64,000 nt of DNA. Source: Cacajao melanocephalus. Taxonomy: Eukaryota > Chordata > Mammalia > Primates > Pitheciidae. The stretch lies in the NCBI GenBank assembly GCA_963573385.1, contig CAUYLG010026962.1, forward strand, positions 1 through 64,000. Reading direction: 5' to 3'. Under the pieces are notes generated by a model. It was not told where the DNA came from. It searched no databases and was given only the letters and a program-made list of their open reading frames with translations. Position 1 is the first letter of the stretch; the number at the start of each line of letters is the position of its first letter. Shown in pieces: positions 34,206 through 50,895 of the stretch. The position numbers and the translations under genes are program-made.

Positions 34206-35220
34206 CTCTCAAATTTAAGCAAATAATTTTTATTACCACATCTTTCTATTTGAAGACCTACACTTGTCTCCGAAGTTTAACACAAGTTCAACTGACCATA
34301 TCCTTCCATTACCTGAATGGATGCTATCCTTTATCACAATGTTCAATTACCTTTGAAAGAGAGTAGCCCAGGTATATTCCTAATCAAAATTTGGTGTTTT
34401 TGATGATACTGTTCCACACAGATCAGACTCACTTGCAGAATTGTGCCTGGAGAGAGAGGTTTGGTTAAGGCAGAGATTTCTGGAAACATTCAAACATTCA
34501 AATTGCAAATGGAAACTTGAAACCCACTATCTAATGAGGAATGTACTGGAAAAATAATCTGAAGAGTTGACAAATTGTGTACTAGATTGAACACATGGAA
34601 TGCAATGCTATGAGACTTTCTGCACTAAAACTTACCCTAATATGTACAACAATGATGTGTGTATTATATAACAGTGATGTGTACATTTCTTACACCCCAT
34701 ACATAATATACACAGTTTGTATAAATGCATACATTTAAAAATATATATGTACAATACAGCTAACATAAAACTGTAGTACGCCTGAAGGATATTACTAGTG
34801 CCTAATATTGAGTATAAGTCACTGCGTGTTCGCATCAACTTGGAAGTGCAGTAATTGTTATAAAATTAATCAGTGCAGCCAACATTATTTATGAATCACA
34901 TCTTTGAAACTGTGCAGTAGCATATACATATATATTTTTAAATAACATTTTTCACAGTTTTCCAGAGTTACTGTTGAAATCTGCATCACCAAAAAAAAAA
35001 GCAAGATTTTTTTAACAATGTAGACACTCTTCAGACCCAGTAATCTGCGTGTGATTTCCTATTTGTAGATTCCCAAGAGACTTTAGCAGTCACCAGCCTT
35101 AATGCATGTACAGGATATTATTGTGACTTAATTTATCGCAGTTTTTAATCCATGTGAAATTGGAATTTATAAACGGACTTGGATTAAATATGTCTGCCTT
35201 TCTAAGGTTGCAAATGTTAC

Positions 35221-35226
35221 ATTAAA
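35221..35226 (+). promoter_or_regulatory. Candidate poly(A) signal ATTAAA
   Basis: Variant hexamer followed 25-45 bases later by a G/T-rich stretch (gttgagttgtatgt), a fitting downstream element. It would give a 3' UTR of about 4.2 kb. Confidence 0.35.
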
Positions 35227-35501
35227 TGATTTATGTTGTAAATGACAGAGGTTGAGTTGTATGTAAAAGATGTCCACCAATTTCTGTGAATATTTTTACA
35301 AGGAAACTTGAGAATCAAAATACGTTCAAGTAAGTTGTTCTGGCTCCCAGTTTATAATCTCTTTAAAAGCACTCTTTTTGTTTCATAAATGGTTTAAATG
35401 TAGCTCCCACAGATTATCAGTATGAAGTCTGACATTTTTCGTGAAAAAAGCATGTTTTTCTTTATTATAGCTATAGTTCATTTTGTCTTTGCTGTTTCCT
35501 G

Positions 35502-35566
35502 ATACACACACACACGTGTACACATGCATGCACGTACACGTCCACGTACACGTACACGTACAGACA
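35502..35566. repeat. Alternating purine-pyrimidine tract with CACGTA units
   Basis: ACAC, an E-box CACGTG near 35513, then repeated cacgtacacg units. Strict alternation over long parts makes it Z-DNA-prone. Confidence 0.85.
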
Positions 35567-35567
35567 C

Positions 35568-35720
35568 CCTCCAGTGTCCCAGTGAGGGCTGAACAGGAAG
35601 TTTGAGAAGGTCATCTCAGTGGCCACAGGGTTCCTGTTCAGCCAGTAGTCCTGGGATGTCACTTTGTCATTCTTCAGTGTCACAAGGTACTTCCCTGACT
35701 TGTGTGCCAGGCTCTTCCAA
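35568..35720 (-). pseudogene. Exon-like segment, minus strand, unknown protein
   Basis: On the minus strand tgttggtttcag precedes an open 153-base segment followed by gtgtct. It reads as 50 codons with split codons at both ends, beginning WKSLAHKSGKYLVTL and ending NFLFSPHWDTG. The residue mix (Trp, Tyr, charged loops) looks like a folded domain, but I recognise no family. It lies inside the proposed AFF1 3' UTR and runs into a CA-rich tract. It could be an exon of a decayed gene or chance. Confidence 0.3.
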
Positions 35721-37095
35721 CTGAAACCAACATGGTGGAATCATGTTTGCAATATTTGGTCGAGTAAAATAGGAGAATTTTGAACTAAAGAAGATAGAGC
35801 TATTAGACCAGTGGCTTGACATGAAGTATCCCCTACATAGGAGGGTGTGTTTGTTAACCTCAGCTTTAGCCTTATCTCCCTCCGCTTTCCTTATACTCCT
35901 CCCCAAACTAAAGAGCAGAAACAGCAACAAAAACAAAACCATCACTTCACCCGATCTAGCCCATATCCTTAAATTCAAATATTCTTTGTCTTTTTCCTAC
36001 TATACCATCTGACATAATTCAATTGTGTCTAGAAAGAAAAAATGTAAAAAGGGTTTGTTTACAGAAGGGCAGTTCAGTTGAGTCCTCATTAACCAAGCAG
36101 AGGGGTGCAGAAGAACCCTGATGCAGGGTCACCATGGAGAAGCCTTCATCCCAACGATGGGTGGGACAGGGGACTTCGCTTTGCTTCATGAACCACTGAG
36201 CTTGATATTCTTTAGAGGTGGTTTGTGCCAAGAAACACCCAGCAGTCTTTCAAGAACTTTCTCTTCTGCAGCTTTGCCTGCTACACAGCTGAAGTCTGTT
36301 TCTATCAGAATTATATTTTTAAGAAGTAATACATTTTCAAAGACACCTGGATCAAGCGGAGTCTTGAAAGATTTTTTTTTTTAATGGAAGAGGAAAAACA
36401 GCCTTACCACATAAACTGCACTTCCAACCATTTGGAACCAGAGTTTATGTGCTCATTTTCCCATTCTCAGAAGTGCACAGTTTTTCAATATTACAACTTC
36501 CTGGGAAATAGCACAAGAAATGTTCAGACTTGAGATTTGTGTTCCCTTTGTCCAGATTATTCTGTATATGTCACCAAAGGGGTTAACTTGTTTGCTTGGC
36601 ATGAGGAAAATTATAAACTCCATTCTCAAACTAATTACATCTGACCACGGTTTCGGTTTTTATTATTTAATTGGCACTCCGAGGCAGCAGGGGGTAAATT
36701 TTGGGTCAGCTGCAAGGGGATTTAGAGTCACAGCTCTTACTCACAGTAATGGGAATCAAGGGATTAAATCTCTGTGTGTTACTTTGAAAATCCACCTCTT
36801 TTACAGCCAGTTTTATAGACATTGATCTGAGGGTTGAATTCAGGGCACTAATTGCAAGTCAACCCAAGGATCAGCATTTGTGTTTAAGCACTGAGAGTGT
36901 TGATGTGACCTGAAAAGCAGAATCAAGGACTTGGGTTTTTTACCCATTTTTAAAATAGGAAAGCTCATCCAGAAATACTTGGATCTAGACATGATATAGC
37001 ACCAAGGTTTAGGATTTTTAGAGTGTTGTTGTTGGGTTACTAAAATAATACAGATGTTTTAGTTTTCTTATCATTGCTTTCTCAATTTTCCATAA

Positions 37096-37101
37096 AATAA
37101 A
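37096..37101 (+). promoter_or_regulatory. Candidate poly(A) signal AATAAA
   Basis: Canonical hexamer with a T-rich stretch (ctttatttctatgtg) about 30 bases on. It would give a 3' UTR of about 6.1 kb. Confidence 0.35.
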
Positions 37102-37486
37102 ACAACTTTTCCCAGCATTCAGGATCCCTTTATTTCTATGTGCCCATAGGAGCAAAAAGAAAATACCCAGCATGAGGAATGTGCGTTACTTCATGACGTA
37201 GCATTCCATCCTCAGGATCCAAGGGTATCTGACTTTTCAAAGAACATTCTTAGAGTCTCCCATCTTACCTTCATCTGTAGCATGAGTGATTGCAAACCCC
37301 AAAGGATGGCCATGTAGCTGAGATATCTGTAATTCTAAGCATGTGTCACACAGGTCTTTACTTATAGACACTTCCATAGCATCACCAGCCATCTCTGAGG
37401 CCTGTTTAAGTGGTGACGTAGCAGCATTGACACTTTATTTTGAGTAATTTGCAAACTGATTATTAATCTCTTTAAGTTCCCAAAGC

Positions 37487-37488
<2 letters not shown>

Positions 37489-37532
<44 letters not shown>
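37489..37532. repeat. (CA)22 microsatellite
   Basis: 22 uninterrupted CA dinucleotides. Confidence 0.98.
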
Positions 37533-37537
<5 letters not shown>

Positions 37538-37777
37538 TCCTGTTCTGTGGGCTGGGTTGATCGTTTGTTCCTTTAGAGTTTTTTCCTTGCAAGTTCTGTA
37601 AGTCGGATTTCGTATCTTGACTCCTTACTATTAATAGAACAATTATTAGTAACATTGGAGGCTTTAAGGAAATAGAGCTCCAGCACAAGAATGCACTCAT
37701 GTTGGGGCCACACAGTCAGACAGTAGCTGGAGTACCCAAGCACCCTCCTTCCTCTGCCCTGCTGCACCTGGTCTCTG

Positions 37778-37783
37778 AATAAA
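37778..37783 (+). promoter_or_regulatory. Candidate poly(A) signal AATAAA
   Basis: Canonical hexamer in ctctgaataaagcag; the downstream G/T content is moderate. Confidence 0.3.
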
Positions 37784-39125
37784 GCAGTTTCCTCTAAGTG
37801 AACTGTAACTCAACATGTCAGTCACCTTACTGAGCAACTTTGAGGATCAACAGATCTGGGCAAGCTTTTTGAGATACTCAATTGTCACACTTGGCACGGT
37901 TTTAAACATTACTATAGGAACAGAGGCGAAGGAAATACATTATGTCTGCAGGCACCAAGGTGCACACGTGAACAATGTGGGGGATGGAACTTTCTCCTAG
38001 GGTCTAGATTGGACTAGCATGTAGTAGACCAAGAGGGGGATAGCAGGATAGCCATACCCACCCCCATAAGATGGGAGGGGGACAGGAACAGCCAGGGAAG
38101 ACACCAGAGAGGGAGCTTCTTCACCTGTGTGGTACCACTTTGAGTTCTTCCTGGCTACAGGCAGCGTTCTAACACCAAGGCAGGCAGGGCAGCAGCGCTA
38201 CCTAGTACCCCACTGTGGATGGTATACCCTATCCTCCTCTTTCTCATCACACCCTGGTTTTAAGAAATCAGGGGCTATCCAGCTGGGAAGGGGAAGAAGC
38301 AACATGGGGTCCAAGCTTCCAACGGCTGCCATCTTCCATGAGAAAATAACGTGCCTACTGCACACCAAGCTACAAGCATCACCAGAGACCTGTGGCACAG
38401 TCAGGCTTTCTGTGCTCCTATGGTGAGTTCTCTTCATGTGAAGCTTGTGCCTCTGATGATAATTTTTGTTGGGGGGTGGGGGTGGGAGGTAGAGGACAGC
38501 TGCTCGCGGAGATCTGAGAAAGGAGATCTGTCAGAAGGGACTTAGGTAAGCCATGTATAAGCTTCGGGAACGAAAGAGGAGACCTCTCTTGAGAAAATGG
38601 ATGATTTTTTTTTTCTCTGGTGGGTTAGGTGGTTGCATCAACATAATTATTTAATTGTAGGAGAAACCTTAGTCGCTGTACCAGTAGAGAGAAAAATCAA
38701 CATATGACTTCATTGAATTTTGAGATGCCCAACTAATGACTGGACATTCTAACCCCAAACATGAAGACAAAGACTGGAAATCCAACCAATGATCTGGATG
38801 TTGCAGACCACTAGGGTCAAAGCCCTCAATGCTGTATTGAAATGTTTAGCTCTTATATTATTTAGGCACAGGACCAGTGTGTCTGCCTTGTGTCAGTAAA
38901 TCAGTGCTTTGAGCTTAACCAAAGTAATCGTGACATACTCAAGAGCCCTTCTTTTTCATACTCACTGGAAATCCCTTTCCTAATTTTTCTCCAGTTAAAA
39001 AAAAAAATGAAACCATGGCTGGAGATGATGAAACATTCAGCCTGATTTATGCCTAACTCAATACTAATGTCCTTTTCACAGAAGCGTGAGACGTTGCCCA
39101 GTGCAAATTCCAGGTAGTTATCTAA

Positions 39126-39440
<315 letters not shown>

Positions 39441-39946
39441 TGGCAACACAGTATATATTAGCAGAAGGAAATACACCAGGTGGACACTTGGACCTCACCC
39501 TTTCTCAGGCAGAGCGCTAAGGAATAGGTACTCTTGTTACAGTGTAATAGTCTCTTGCTTACACAGTTCTGTAAACATTTAAAGTCCCTCACATGAAGTC
39601 TGCCCCAGGCAGTGAAGGAATTGAAAATTCCATTTTTTGTACTGTGTGTATCATCTTGGAGGTTTATTCATGGAGCTAGCAACTCTACTTCAGTATTCTG
39701 ATATCAAAGGCCTAGTGTGTCACATCAAACACCTTTTCAAATTCTGCGTTTTGGTCTTGGGAAAGCTGTCAGCAACTTGGGAGCCAGCTTATGTCCCTCG
39801 AGACTCTTCCGGTGATCTAGCTTTGGCAGTCACAAAAACAAATTAGAGGGCCTTCATCTTCTTACAGTCATCGATCTTAGGATGGTTTCAAGAATTGAAG
39901 AGGATTTTAAATAGGACAATTCTATATAAAATTTATGTTGTGAAAA

Positions 39947-39954
39947 TGTACATA
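39947..39954 (+). promoter_or_regulatory. Pumilio-type motif TGTACATA
   Basis: Matches the Pumilio consensus UGUAHAUA in RNA sense. It would act only in transcripts using the distal poly(A) sites. Confidence 0.35.
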
Positions 39955-40537
39955 TTGTAGTATTGATGAAAACGCTGTATTTATTAGATCCAATACCGTT
40001 TTCATATCTCTTCTAGTTATTCTCTATTAAAATAGATCAAGTTCATTTTGTTACGTGATATTCACTTGGGGCTTCTTGTTAGTGCGTTTGGATGTGATTG
40101 TGGAGAAAGTGCAGAATCTGTGTTGATAGTCACTCTATTAATCCAAGTAGCTGTAATGGCTCTGTTAAGCAGCAACATTACGAATACTACTGCTGAGAAA
40201 GTGGCAGGCTCCTACCTGTGTCTCTGAGTATGTGGAAAAATGTTAATCCAAGCAATTAATTAAAGACCAGTGGCTTTAGTAAGAATCACTTTTTCCAGGC
40301 TTTCTTCTCAAAATCTGTGAATACTTCTTGCAAGGAAACTTTGTTTTTTCTGCTCCAAAACATCACATACAATACAAATTCATTCTGAGGCATTCATATA
40401 AATAGACTGGAAAGTATATGCATCAAAATATTTCACTGTTTGGAAGATTGGTGTTTCCTTTTGTGCTTGTCTCTATTCTCCAAATTTTTTGCAATGAGCT
40501 TGTGATTTTTCTGAAATTAGAAATTCTAAAAACCTAT

Positions 40538-40543
40538 AATAAA
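40538..40543 (+). promoter_or_regulatory. Candidate poly(A) signal AATAAA
   Basis: Canonical hexamer followed by tgttactttcttcctg. It lies about 700 bases before the distal site. Confidence 0.3.
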
Positions 40544-41248
40544 TGTTACTTTCTTCCTGAAAGAACATCTACATAACTGTAAGGACATTATGCCTAGTTC
40601 TAGTGTAGAAATGTGCAAAAATAATTTGCAGTCTGCGGTGAGGTTGCAATGTATATCAGCTGAAAGTGACCCTGTAAGTCATCCAAGAAAGTTGTTTAAG
40701 TGGTCCCTTCTCCCTAAGCAGGCCAAATCTCTTATTCCTGTTCAAGGATCCCATCTCCCAAGCTGCTGCTAAGATTTCTGCACACCGGGAACCTAAAATC
40801 TTCACTTTGGGAGTTACTCTTGTCTGCATGAGGCAGTGCAAATGTTAAACCCCCTTTCTCTCTCTCATGTCCCCACAGTTGCATTTATCATATTGCAAAG
40901 AAAACTCCACATTCAAATCATAAATAATTTAATAGTGAATTGTTTTGGCAAGATCTTAGGGAGGAGTAGAGAACCCATCTAATATGAAGAATTTGTCTAG
41001 AATGATCTTGTATTTTGTCTGAGTCTAAAATTTACAAGTGCAAAGACATTGGAGTCATTGACCACTTTACTGTTTGGAGATTTTGCTGTTTCTGTAATTC
41101 ACCTGAAACTCATGCAGTGCAGTTTCTGGGATGGGGCAATCTCTTACTGTACTGTAACAGAATGAGCCTTAAGGATTTGTAAGCATAAGCACATTTATAT
41201 TTAAATGGAAATATTAATTCATCAGTGAAATTACTTTTTTAATGTCTC

Positions 41249-41254
41249 AATAAA
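41249..41254 (+). promoter_or_regulatory. Distal poly(A) signal AATAAA
   Basis: Canonical hexamer with a CA cleavage site about 15 bases on and T/GT-rich elements downstream (ctctgtctct, gtgtctgttcc). Single-copy sequence ends shortly after and a sense Alu follows at 41455, so this is the last good candidate end of AFF1. Confidence 0.45.
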
Positions 41255-41454
41255 CCTTGAAATCAACATCCTCTGTCTCTAAAACATCCTAGTGTCTGTT
41301 CCTTGAACTTTCCAAGTAAAATGCCCTTTTGTATGTGTTACATTTTGTCTTAAATATAATGAACTAATCATTAAAAACTACCTTTTCCCCTACAAAAGTA
41401 TGAATCCACCCGACTACTAAAATGGATAACATCATTGTAAAGAAAGGAGCAGCA

Positions 41455-41755
41455 GCCGGGGGCAGTGGCTCACGCTTGTAATCCCAGCAATTTGGGAGGC
41501 CGAGGCAGGCAGATCACTTGAGCCTAAGAGTTCGAAACTAGACTTGGCAACATGGTGAAACTCTGTCTCTACAAGAAATAAAAAACTTAGCAGGGCGTGG
41601 TGGCGCACACCTGTGGTCTCACCTACTCTACTTGGGAGGCTGAGGTAGGAGGATTGTTTGAGCCCAGGAGTTCGAGGCTGCAGTGAGCTGTTATCATACT
41701 GCACTCCAGCCTGGGCAACAGAGTGAGATCCTGTTTCGAAAAAGAAAAAAATAAT
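41455..41755 (+). mobile_element. Alu (J-like), sense
   Basis: Diverged dimer from gccgggggcagtggctcacg to a GA-interrupted A tail. Confidence 0.93.
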
Positions 41756-42171
41756 AAAGGCACACCAATCTAGAATGTTCTTTGAAGTAAATGTTATAAA
41801 TGTCAAGTTAGGGTAAAAAATGAAACAACCTGTAATAGAACCTGGAATATTCTTGCTAAAGGGATTTTTTTTTTTTTGCTTTTTTGTTTTTTCACATGTC
41901 AAAGCTTTATTTACTGCAAAGCAATGTGCAAATGTAAGCTGTTACTTGTGGCATAATTAAAACTACCAGCAGACAAACATTTAAAATATTCAATGCTAAA
42001 TGCTAACGTAAGCCATTTTTAGTTCACTACATTTCTTTCCCTTTTTCTTTTTTGAAATTTAGTTTAAACCAAGTAATACGATACTGTTTTTAAAAAAGGT
42101 ACACAATACAAATAGATAAGAGTTCCCTTAAATCCCCATACTGTTTACCCCAAAGAAAGCCACTCTTGTAT
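41756..42171. other. Intergenic, no feature seen
   Basis: AT-rich single-copy sequence with T runs at 41867-41890; nothing recognised. Confidence 0.6.
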
Positions 42172-42250
42172 CAAGCTCCTGGCCTCAAGTGGTCCTCCAC
42201 CTCGGCTTCCCAAAGTGCTGGGATTATAAGTGTGAGCCACAGCACCCACT
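42172..42250 (-). mobile_element. Alu right-end fragment, antisense
   Basis: Only the last about 75 bases of an antisense Alu, from ctcctggcctcaagtggtcc to cacagcaccca. Confidence 0.85.
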
Positions 42251-42286
42251 CGTGTCAATAATATATATCTGTCCATATTCATTTAC

Positions 42287-42317
42287 ACGTGTGTGTGTGT
42301 GTGTGTGCGTGTGTGTA
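42287..42317. repeat. (TG)n microsatellite
   Basis: About 15 TG units with one TGCG interruption. Confidence 0.95.
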
Positions 42318-42499
42318 TTGAACACAAATAGATTCACATTACACATGCTGTTTTGTGTTCTGAAACTTGCTTTTATCATTTAGTAGGAAATCTGGGACAT
42401 TGTTCAGTATCAGTACAGAAAGATCTACTTCATTGCTTGGAACCTCTGCTCAGTATCTCTGTTGTACAATCCATCTTGGTTTATTTAACTTTCCCTGTT

Positions 42500-44440
<1,941 letters not shown>

Positions 44441-45092
44441 ATGGCTTACAGGACTGTATGAAAAGTACAGAATGACTTCATGAGCCTTTTACTGCCCTCC
44501 AAGTTCCTGACCATTCTCAGTCCCTGTTCTCCAAAGAGATAAGGCCCATATGACGGTTACTGGGCTGGTGTCCAGTTGCCCCCTGCCCACCAAGCTGGAG
44601 TGTTTTATATATGTAATATGTCTTCCCCAAGCCATGGCGGCCTGGGGACAAAAAGAAGCACAAAGTTGTTCCAGTAATTTTTATGACTTCAAACTCGAGC
44701 AGCTTCCCTCTGCCCTCCTGTCCCTGGTCCTGTGCCCCCAGATCAGGCCTTGCTGTACCCTGCATAGACCTGTTGCTTTTTCCACTTTGTGCCACCCAAA
44801 GGCACTGCCTGGAGTGGGTCTGACAGGTCATCAGAGGCAAAGGGCAGTGGCCACCTCTTCACTGCTTCCCTGCCCAGCGGACCTTCAGTGACTTCCAACT
44901 CTAACCCAAACTGCAGGGAGGGAGGCTTTTCATTCACTGGCTTGGATGTGCCTGGGTTTGGGGTCCTGGCCTGGTGCTGACTGTGTCTTGGAGTGTCCTT
45001 AACTTGTCTCTGGAAGAAAACTCCCTTCCTCCTGCCTCCTCCACTCCCATCACAAGGATCTCTCACCTGTGGTTACCCAGACAGACAGAAGT
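44441..45092. other. Intergenic, no feature seen
   Basis: Moderately GC-rich single-copy sequence. Open frames on both strands lack splice borders or recognisable domains. Confidence 0.55.
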
Positions 45093-45470
45093 GTGCCAAC
45101 TTATATGGGCTGGGCATGTCCCCACAATTCACAGGCAGAAGTCCTGGCCCCCAGTGCCTCAGAATGTTACTGTATTTAGAGATAGGGCCTTTAAAGAGAT
45201 AATTAAGTTAAAATTAGGCTGTTAGGATGAGACCGAATCCACTCTACCTGGTGTCCTTATAAGGAGATTTGGACACACAGAGAGCCACCAGGGGTGTGCA
45301 GCACCAAGAGCCAGGCTTGGAACACATCCCTCCCTCACAGCCCTCAGAGGGAACCAACTCTGCCAGCAACTTGATCTTGGACATCCAGCCTCCAGAACTG
45401 TGAGATAGTCAATTTCTGTTGCTTAAGCCCTAGGTCTGTGGAATTTTGTTAGGGCAACCTGAGCAAATGA
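45093..45470 (+). mobile_element. MLT1C-like MaLR LTR
   Basis: Contains agtgcctcagaatgttactg, atagggcctttaaagagata, ctggtgtccttataaggaga and gcctccagaactgtgagata in consensus order. Solo, decayed. Confidence 0.82.
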
Positions 45471-46200
45471 ATATTCAGCCCCTCCTCAGCGTCTAGGTAT
45501 CGCATGGGAGCCCCCAGCCCCTCTCTGCTGAGGCCTCCACATCCCTCCAGGACATCTCTTGGGCAGGACTGGAGGCCAGGCTCTAAATCAAGCCTAGACC
45601 AGCTTTTTCTTGCATGTGGCCCCACCTGATACACAGGAAGACATGCATTTGACCCAAGCAGAATGGGGAGCACTGGTTACCTCCCAAACATGCCCCTTCT
45701 CTACTGCCACACTTTGACCCCTACATCTGTGAGTGTGAGAAATTATCCCACTCCCTAAACTGCAGAAGCACAGGCCATGCTTTCTCCACAGCCCCTCGCA
45801 TTAGATGTGAGGTGATGCCGGAACACCGGGAGCAGGGCTGAGATTCAGAGCGAAGCACCTCTTCCTGTCCATAGTCCTAGCCCTTCCTGTGGCCTCTCCA
45901 GCATCCTCTGAGGCCCGAAGCAAGTCATCTCGGCTTGAATCTGAGAACAGAACTGAAGCGCAGTTCTTGGACATCTGCACTCCCCATGTGGGAGGCCTCA
46001 CCTCACTGTGGGACGTGGGAGTGGTTGACACACCTACTGTCTTGGGGACTCCTCAGAAAATAGAGAGAGTCCTATGTGAACCTCCCATTAAACTAGAATT
46101 AAGACCTGGGTGGCTTCAAGTGAGGCCTAATGACACCGTGGAGTTTGTCTCCCTCTGCAGTGTCCAGCAAAGTGGCCACCCTTCAGGCAGAGGGCAGGGC
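45471..46200. other. Intergenic, no feature seen
   Basis: Single-copy sequence. An open + frame at 45889-46263 runs into the L1 at its right end and is not protein-like. Confidence 0.55.
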
Positions 46201-46204
46201 CGGC

Positions 46205-46803
46205 TGGTGAGAATAGAAAGTGGTGCAGTCACTGTAGAAGACAGTTTGGCAGCTCCTCAGTGAACACCAGAGCTACCATGTGACCCAGCAATTCCACTCC
46301 TAGGTATACACCCAAGAGAACTGAAAATATGTATTCACATAAAATATGTACATGAATTTTCATAGTAGTATCGTTCATAATAGCCAAAAAAATGAAAACA
46401 GCCCATCAACTGATAAATCAATAAGTAAAATGGGTATACCCATACAGTAGAACAAAAAAGGAATATTGATACATGCAGCAACATGCAAGAACCTTGAAAA
46501 CATTCTGCTAAGTGCAAGAAGCCAGACACAAAAGGCCACATGTTGTAAGACTCCATTCATATGAAATGTCCAGAATAGGCAAATCCAGAGAGAGGAAGTG
46601 GATTGGTGGTTGCCAGAGGTTGGGGAAGGAGAATGGGGAGTGACTGCTGATGGAGATGAGGTTTCTTTTTAGGGTGATGAAAATATTCTAGAATTGGAGA
46701 GTGGGATGGTTGCGTAACCTTGTGAATATACTAAAAATCACTGAATTCTATGCTTTAAAGGAGTGAATTTCCCTGGGATGTGAATTATATTTCAATTTAA
46801 AAA
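46205..46803 (+). mobile_element. L1M-type 3' end, sense
   Basis: Contains acccagcaattccactccta, ggtatacacccaagagaact, gtaagactccattcatatga and ttgccagaggttggggaagg, typical of old L1 3' ends. Confidence 0.85.
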
Positions 46804-46889
46804 AGTAGTAATACTTATTTAGACTTAATAAGACTTCCCAGTAGCTTTGTTGCTTCTTGAATCATGCTTCTTTGGTTAATTCTTCTTTC

Positions 46890-47310
<421 letters not shown>

Positions 47311-47354
47311 TATTTTTTTTTAAAACAAAATAAAATTTAAAAAAAAATATTTAA

Positions 47355-47637
47355 AGATAGGGTCTTGCTGTGTTGCCCAGGCTGGGGTACAGCAGCATGA
47401 TCATTGCTCATGCAGCCTCAAACTTGCAGGCTCAAGGGAGCCTCCTGCCTCAGCCTCATGAGTAGCAGGACTACAGGTGCATGCCACCATGCCTGGCTAA
47501 TATTTTAATTCTATTTTTTGTGAGATGGGGTCTTATTATGTTGCCCAGGCTGACCTCAGACTCCTGGCCTCACGCAGTCCTCCTGCCCTGGCCCCTTCAA
47601 GTGTTGGGATTACAGGAGTGAACCATTACACCTGGCC
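47355..47637 (-). mobile_element. Alu (J-like), antisense
   Basis: Strongly diverged dimer, gatagggtcttgctgtgttg to cattacacctggcc. Confidence 0.9.
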
Positions 47638-47698
47638 CCGAGTTCCTCTTTCATATCAGCTGTGAGGATGTAAACTTTTTGAGACTTTGTGTAGCTGA

Positions 47699-48268
<570 letters not shown>

Positions 48269-48269
48269 T

Positions 48270-49245
48270 TGCTGCAGAATTCTAATTCAGGAGTATTTCC
48301 CTCAGAAGTTGGAAGATACTGCTCCAACTTCTTCTTGCATTCAGTACATCTTTGTAGTAATATGTTCTCACCTCTCCCCACTCCTCTGACCCCAGACGCA
48401 TTCAGGGTTTTCATCCCTATTTCTGAAATGTCGCCGTGCCGTAGCTTGTCCATGATTCTGCTCAGCCGTCCCCTTCTGGGGCTGTTGCCTGTCCTCACCC
48501 TGGGAGCCCATCCTCTCTCTGTGATTGCACTGAGCACACTCTCCTCCGGTCCCTCGGTCTTGTCTTCTGAAGCTCTGTTAGATGCATGTTGGGAACCATA
48601 GGGTCTATCTTCGAATTCTCTGAACTATTTTCTGTACTGCCTGTCTCCTTGTCCATGTTTGCTATTCTAAGAGCATCCCATGGCTCAGCCTTTCAGTTTA
48701 TTCTCTCATCTTCAATGCTGCTGCCCATTTACAGAGATTTTTACTTCAATCATCAAATTTTTCATTTCCAAAATCTCTGAAACATTCCTTTTTATGGGTG
48801 CAATATCATTTTACTTCTCTCTGAGGATTCTAATTATATATGTATGCCAAATGCTTGTTCGGGTTCCCCTAGCAATGCTGCTTCTTTGGATGTAAACTTT
48901 TCCATTTTTTGGGATTTGATGCCTCTCTTTTATGGCTTTTCTCAAGTATTGAGGGGTTATTGGTGTGAGCTCAACTCTGGGTTTGGGTTTGCAGCCTCTC
49001 CACCAATGCTCTTTCTATAGTATGCATTTCACCTCGTGGAGAGAGAAAGCACGCCATCCATTCTGGGCATTGCTGGGGCCCCAGTGACCTCCACATCCCA
49101 ACCATCTGAACCCTGTGTGCTACACTGGGGGCTCACATCTTGCTGCCTGCTTCCTGGCTTGAAGATGGAGAGGTGGCTGCTCCTCTGGGAAATCTTGCAC
49201 GAGCATGAGCAGCCCATGTTTTAGGTTTTTTCTTTTTCTTGTTGT
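48270..49245. other. Intergenic, possible decayed LINE
   Basis: Phrases such as gagtatttccctcagaagtt and atttttcatttccaaaatct resemble very old LINE text, but I cannot assign a family. 48900-49245 looks single-copy. Confidence 0.35.
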
Positions 49246-49248
49246 GCC

Positions 49249-49545
49249 TTTTTTTTCTTTTCTTAAGAGACAGGGTCTCATTCTTTTTGCTCAGGCTGGA
49301 ATGCAGTGGTGTGATTGTAGCTCACCACAGCCTTGAACTCCTGAGCCTCCTGCTTCAGCCTCCTGAATAGCTGGGACTACAGGTGTACCTCCACTGTGGG
49401 CAGCTAATTTTTTTGTTTTTTTATTTGTAGAGACAATATCTCCCTATGTTGCCTAGGCTGGTCTCAAACTCCTGGCCTCAAGTGATCCTCCCACCTCAGC
49501 CTCCCTAAGTGCTGGGATTACAGGCGTGAGCCACTGTACCCGGCC
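49249..49545 (-). mobile_element. Alu (J-like), antisense
   Basis: Dimer from a CTTTT-interrupted T run to ctgtacccggcc. Confidence 0.93.
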
Positions 49546-49750
49546 CTTATATTTTTCATTCTGCATAGCCTCTGGGCTGTGATTTCCTTCTTCACGATGA
49601 TCCCAGGCTTCCTCTATCTCTCAGAGATGCCTCAAAGCTCCTGGATCTTTTAGGGCACCCCTTCTTAATTTTTAGTGAAGTCCTGGGTTTTATCATTATT
49701 ACTATTATTTCTCTATGGCCATCTTGATCCTCTCCCTCCTTTAAAAACAT

Positions 49751-50046
49751 GGGCCGGCATGGTGGCTCACGCCTGTAATCCCAGCATTTTGGAAGGCTGA
49801 GGCAGGCGGATCACCTAAGGTCAGGCATTCAAGACCAGCCTGGCCAACATGACAAAACCCCATCTCTACTAAAATTACAAAAGAAATTAGCCGGACATCA
49901 TGGCACATGCCTGTAATCCCTGCTACATGGGAGGCTGAGGCAGGAGAATCACTTGAACCAAGAGGCGGAGGTTGCAGTGAGCCAAGATCACACCACTGCA
50001 CTCCAACCTGGGAGACAGAGCAAGACTCCATCTCAAAAAAAAAAAT
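49751..50046 (+). mobile_element. Alu, sense
   Basis: Full dimer, gggccggcatggtggctcac to an A tail. Confidence 0.95.
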
Positions 50047-50166
50047 TGTTTTAATGTTTGCCAGTGGCAGGAGAATTTCCACATAAGACCTGATGCATCT
50101 CAGACTTTCCCACAGGTGTTCTGCATGCTGGTGTGTGAGTTCCTTGTTTTTCTAACTTGCTTCCTT

Positions 50167-50895
<729 letters not shown>

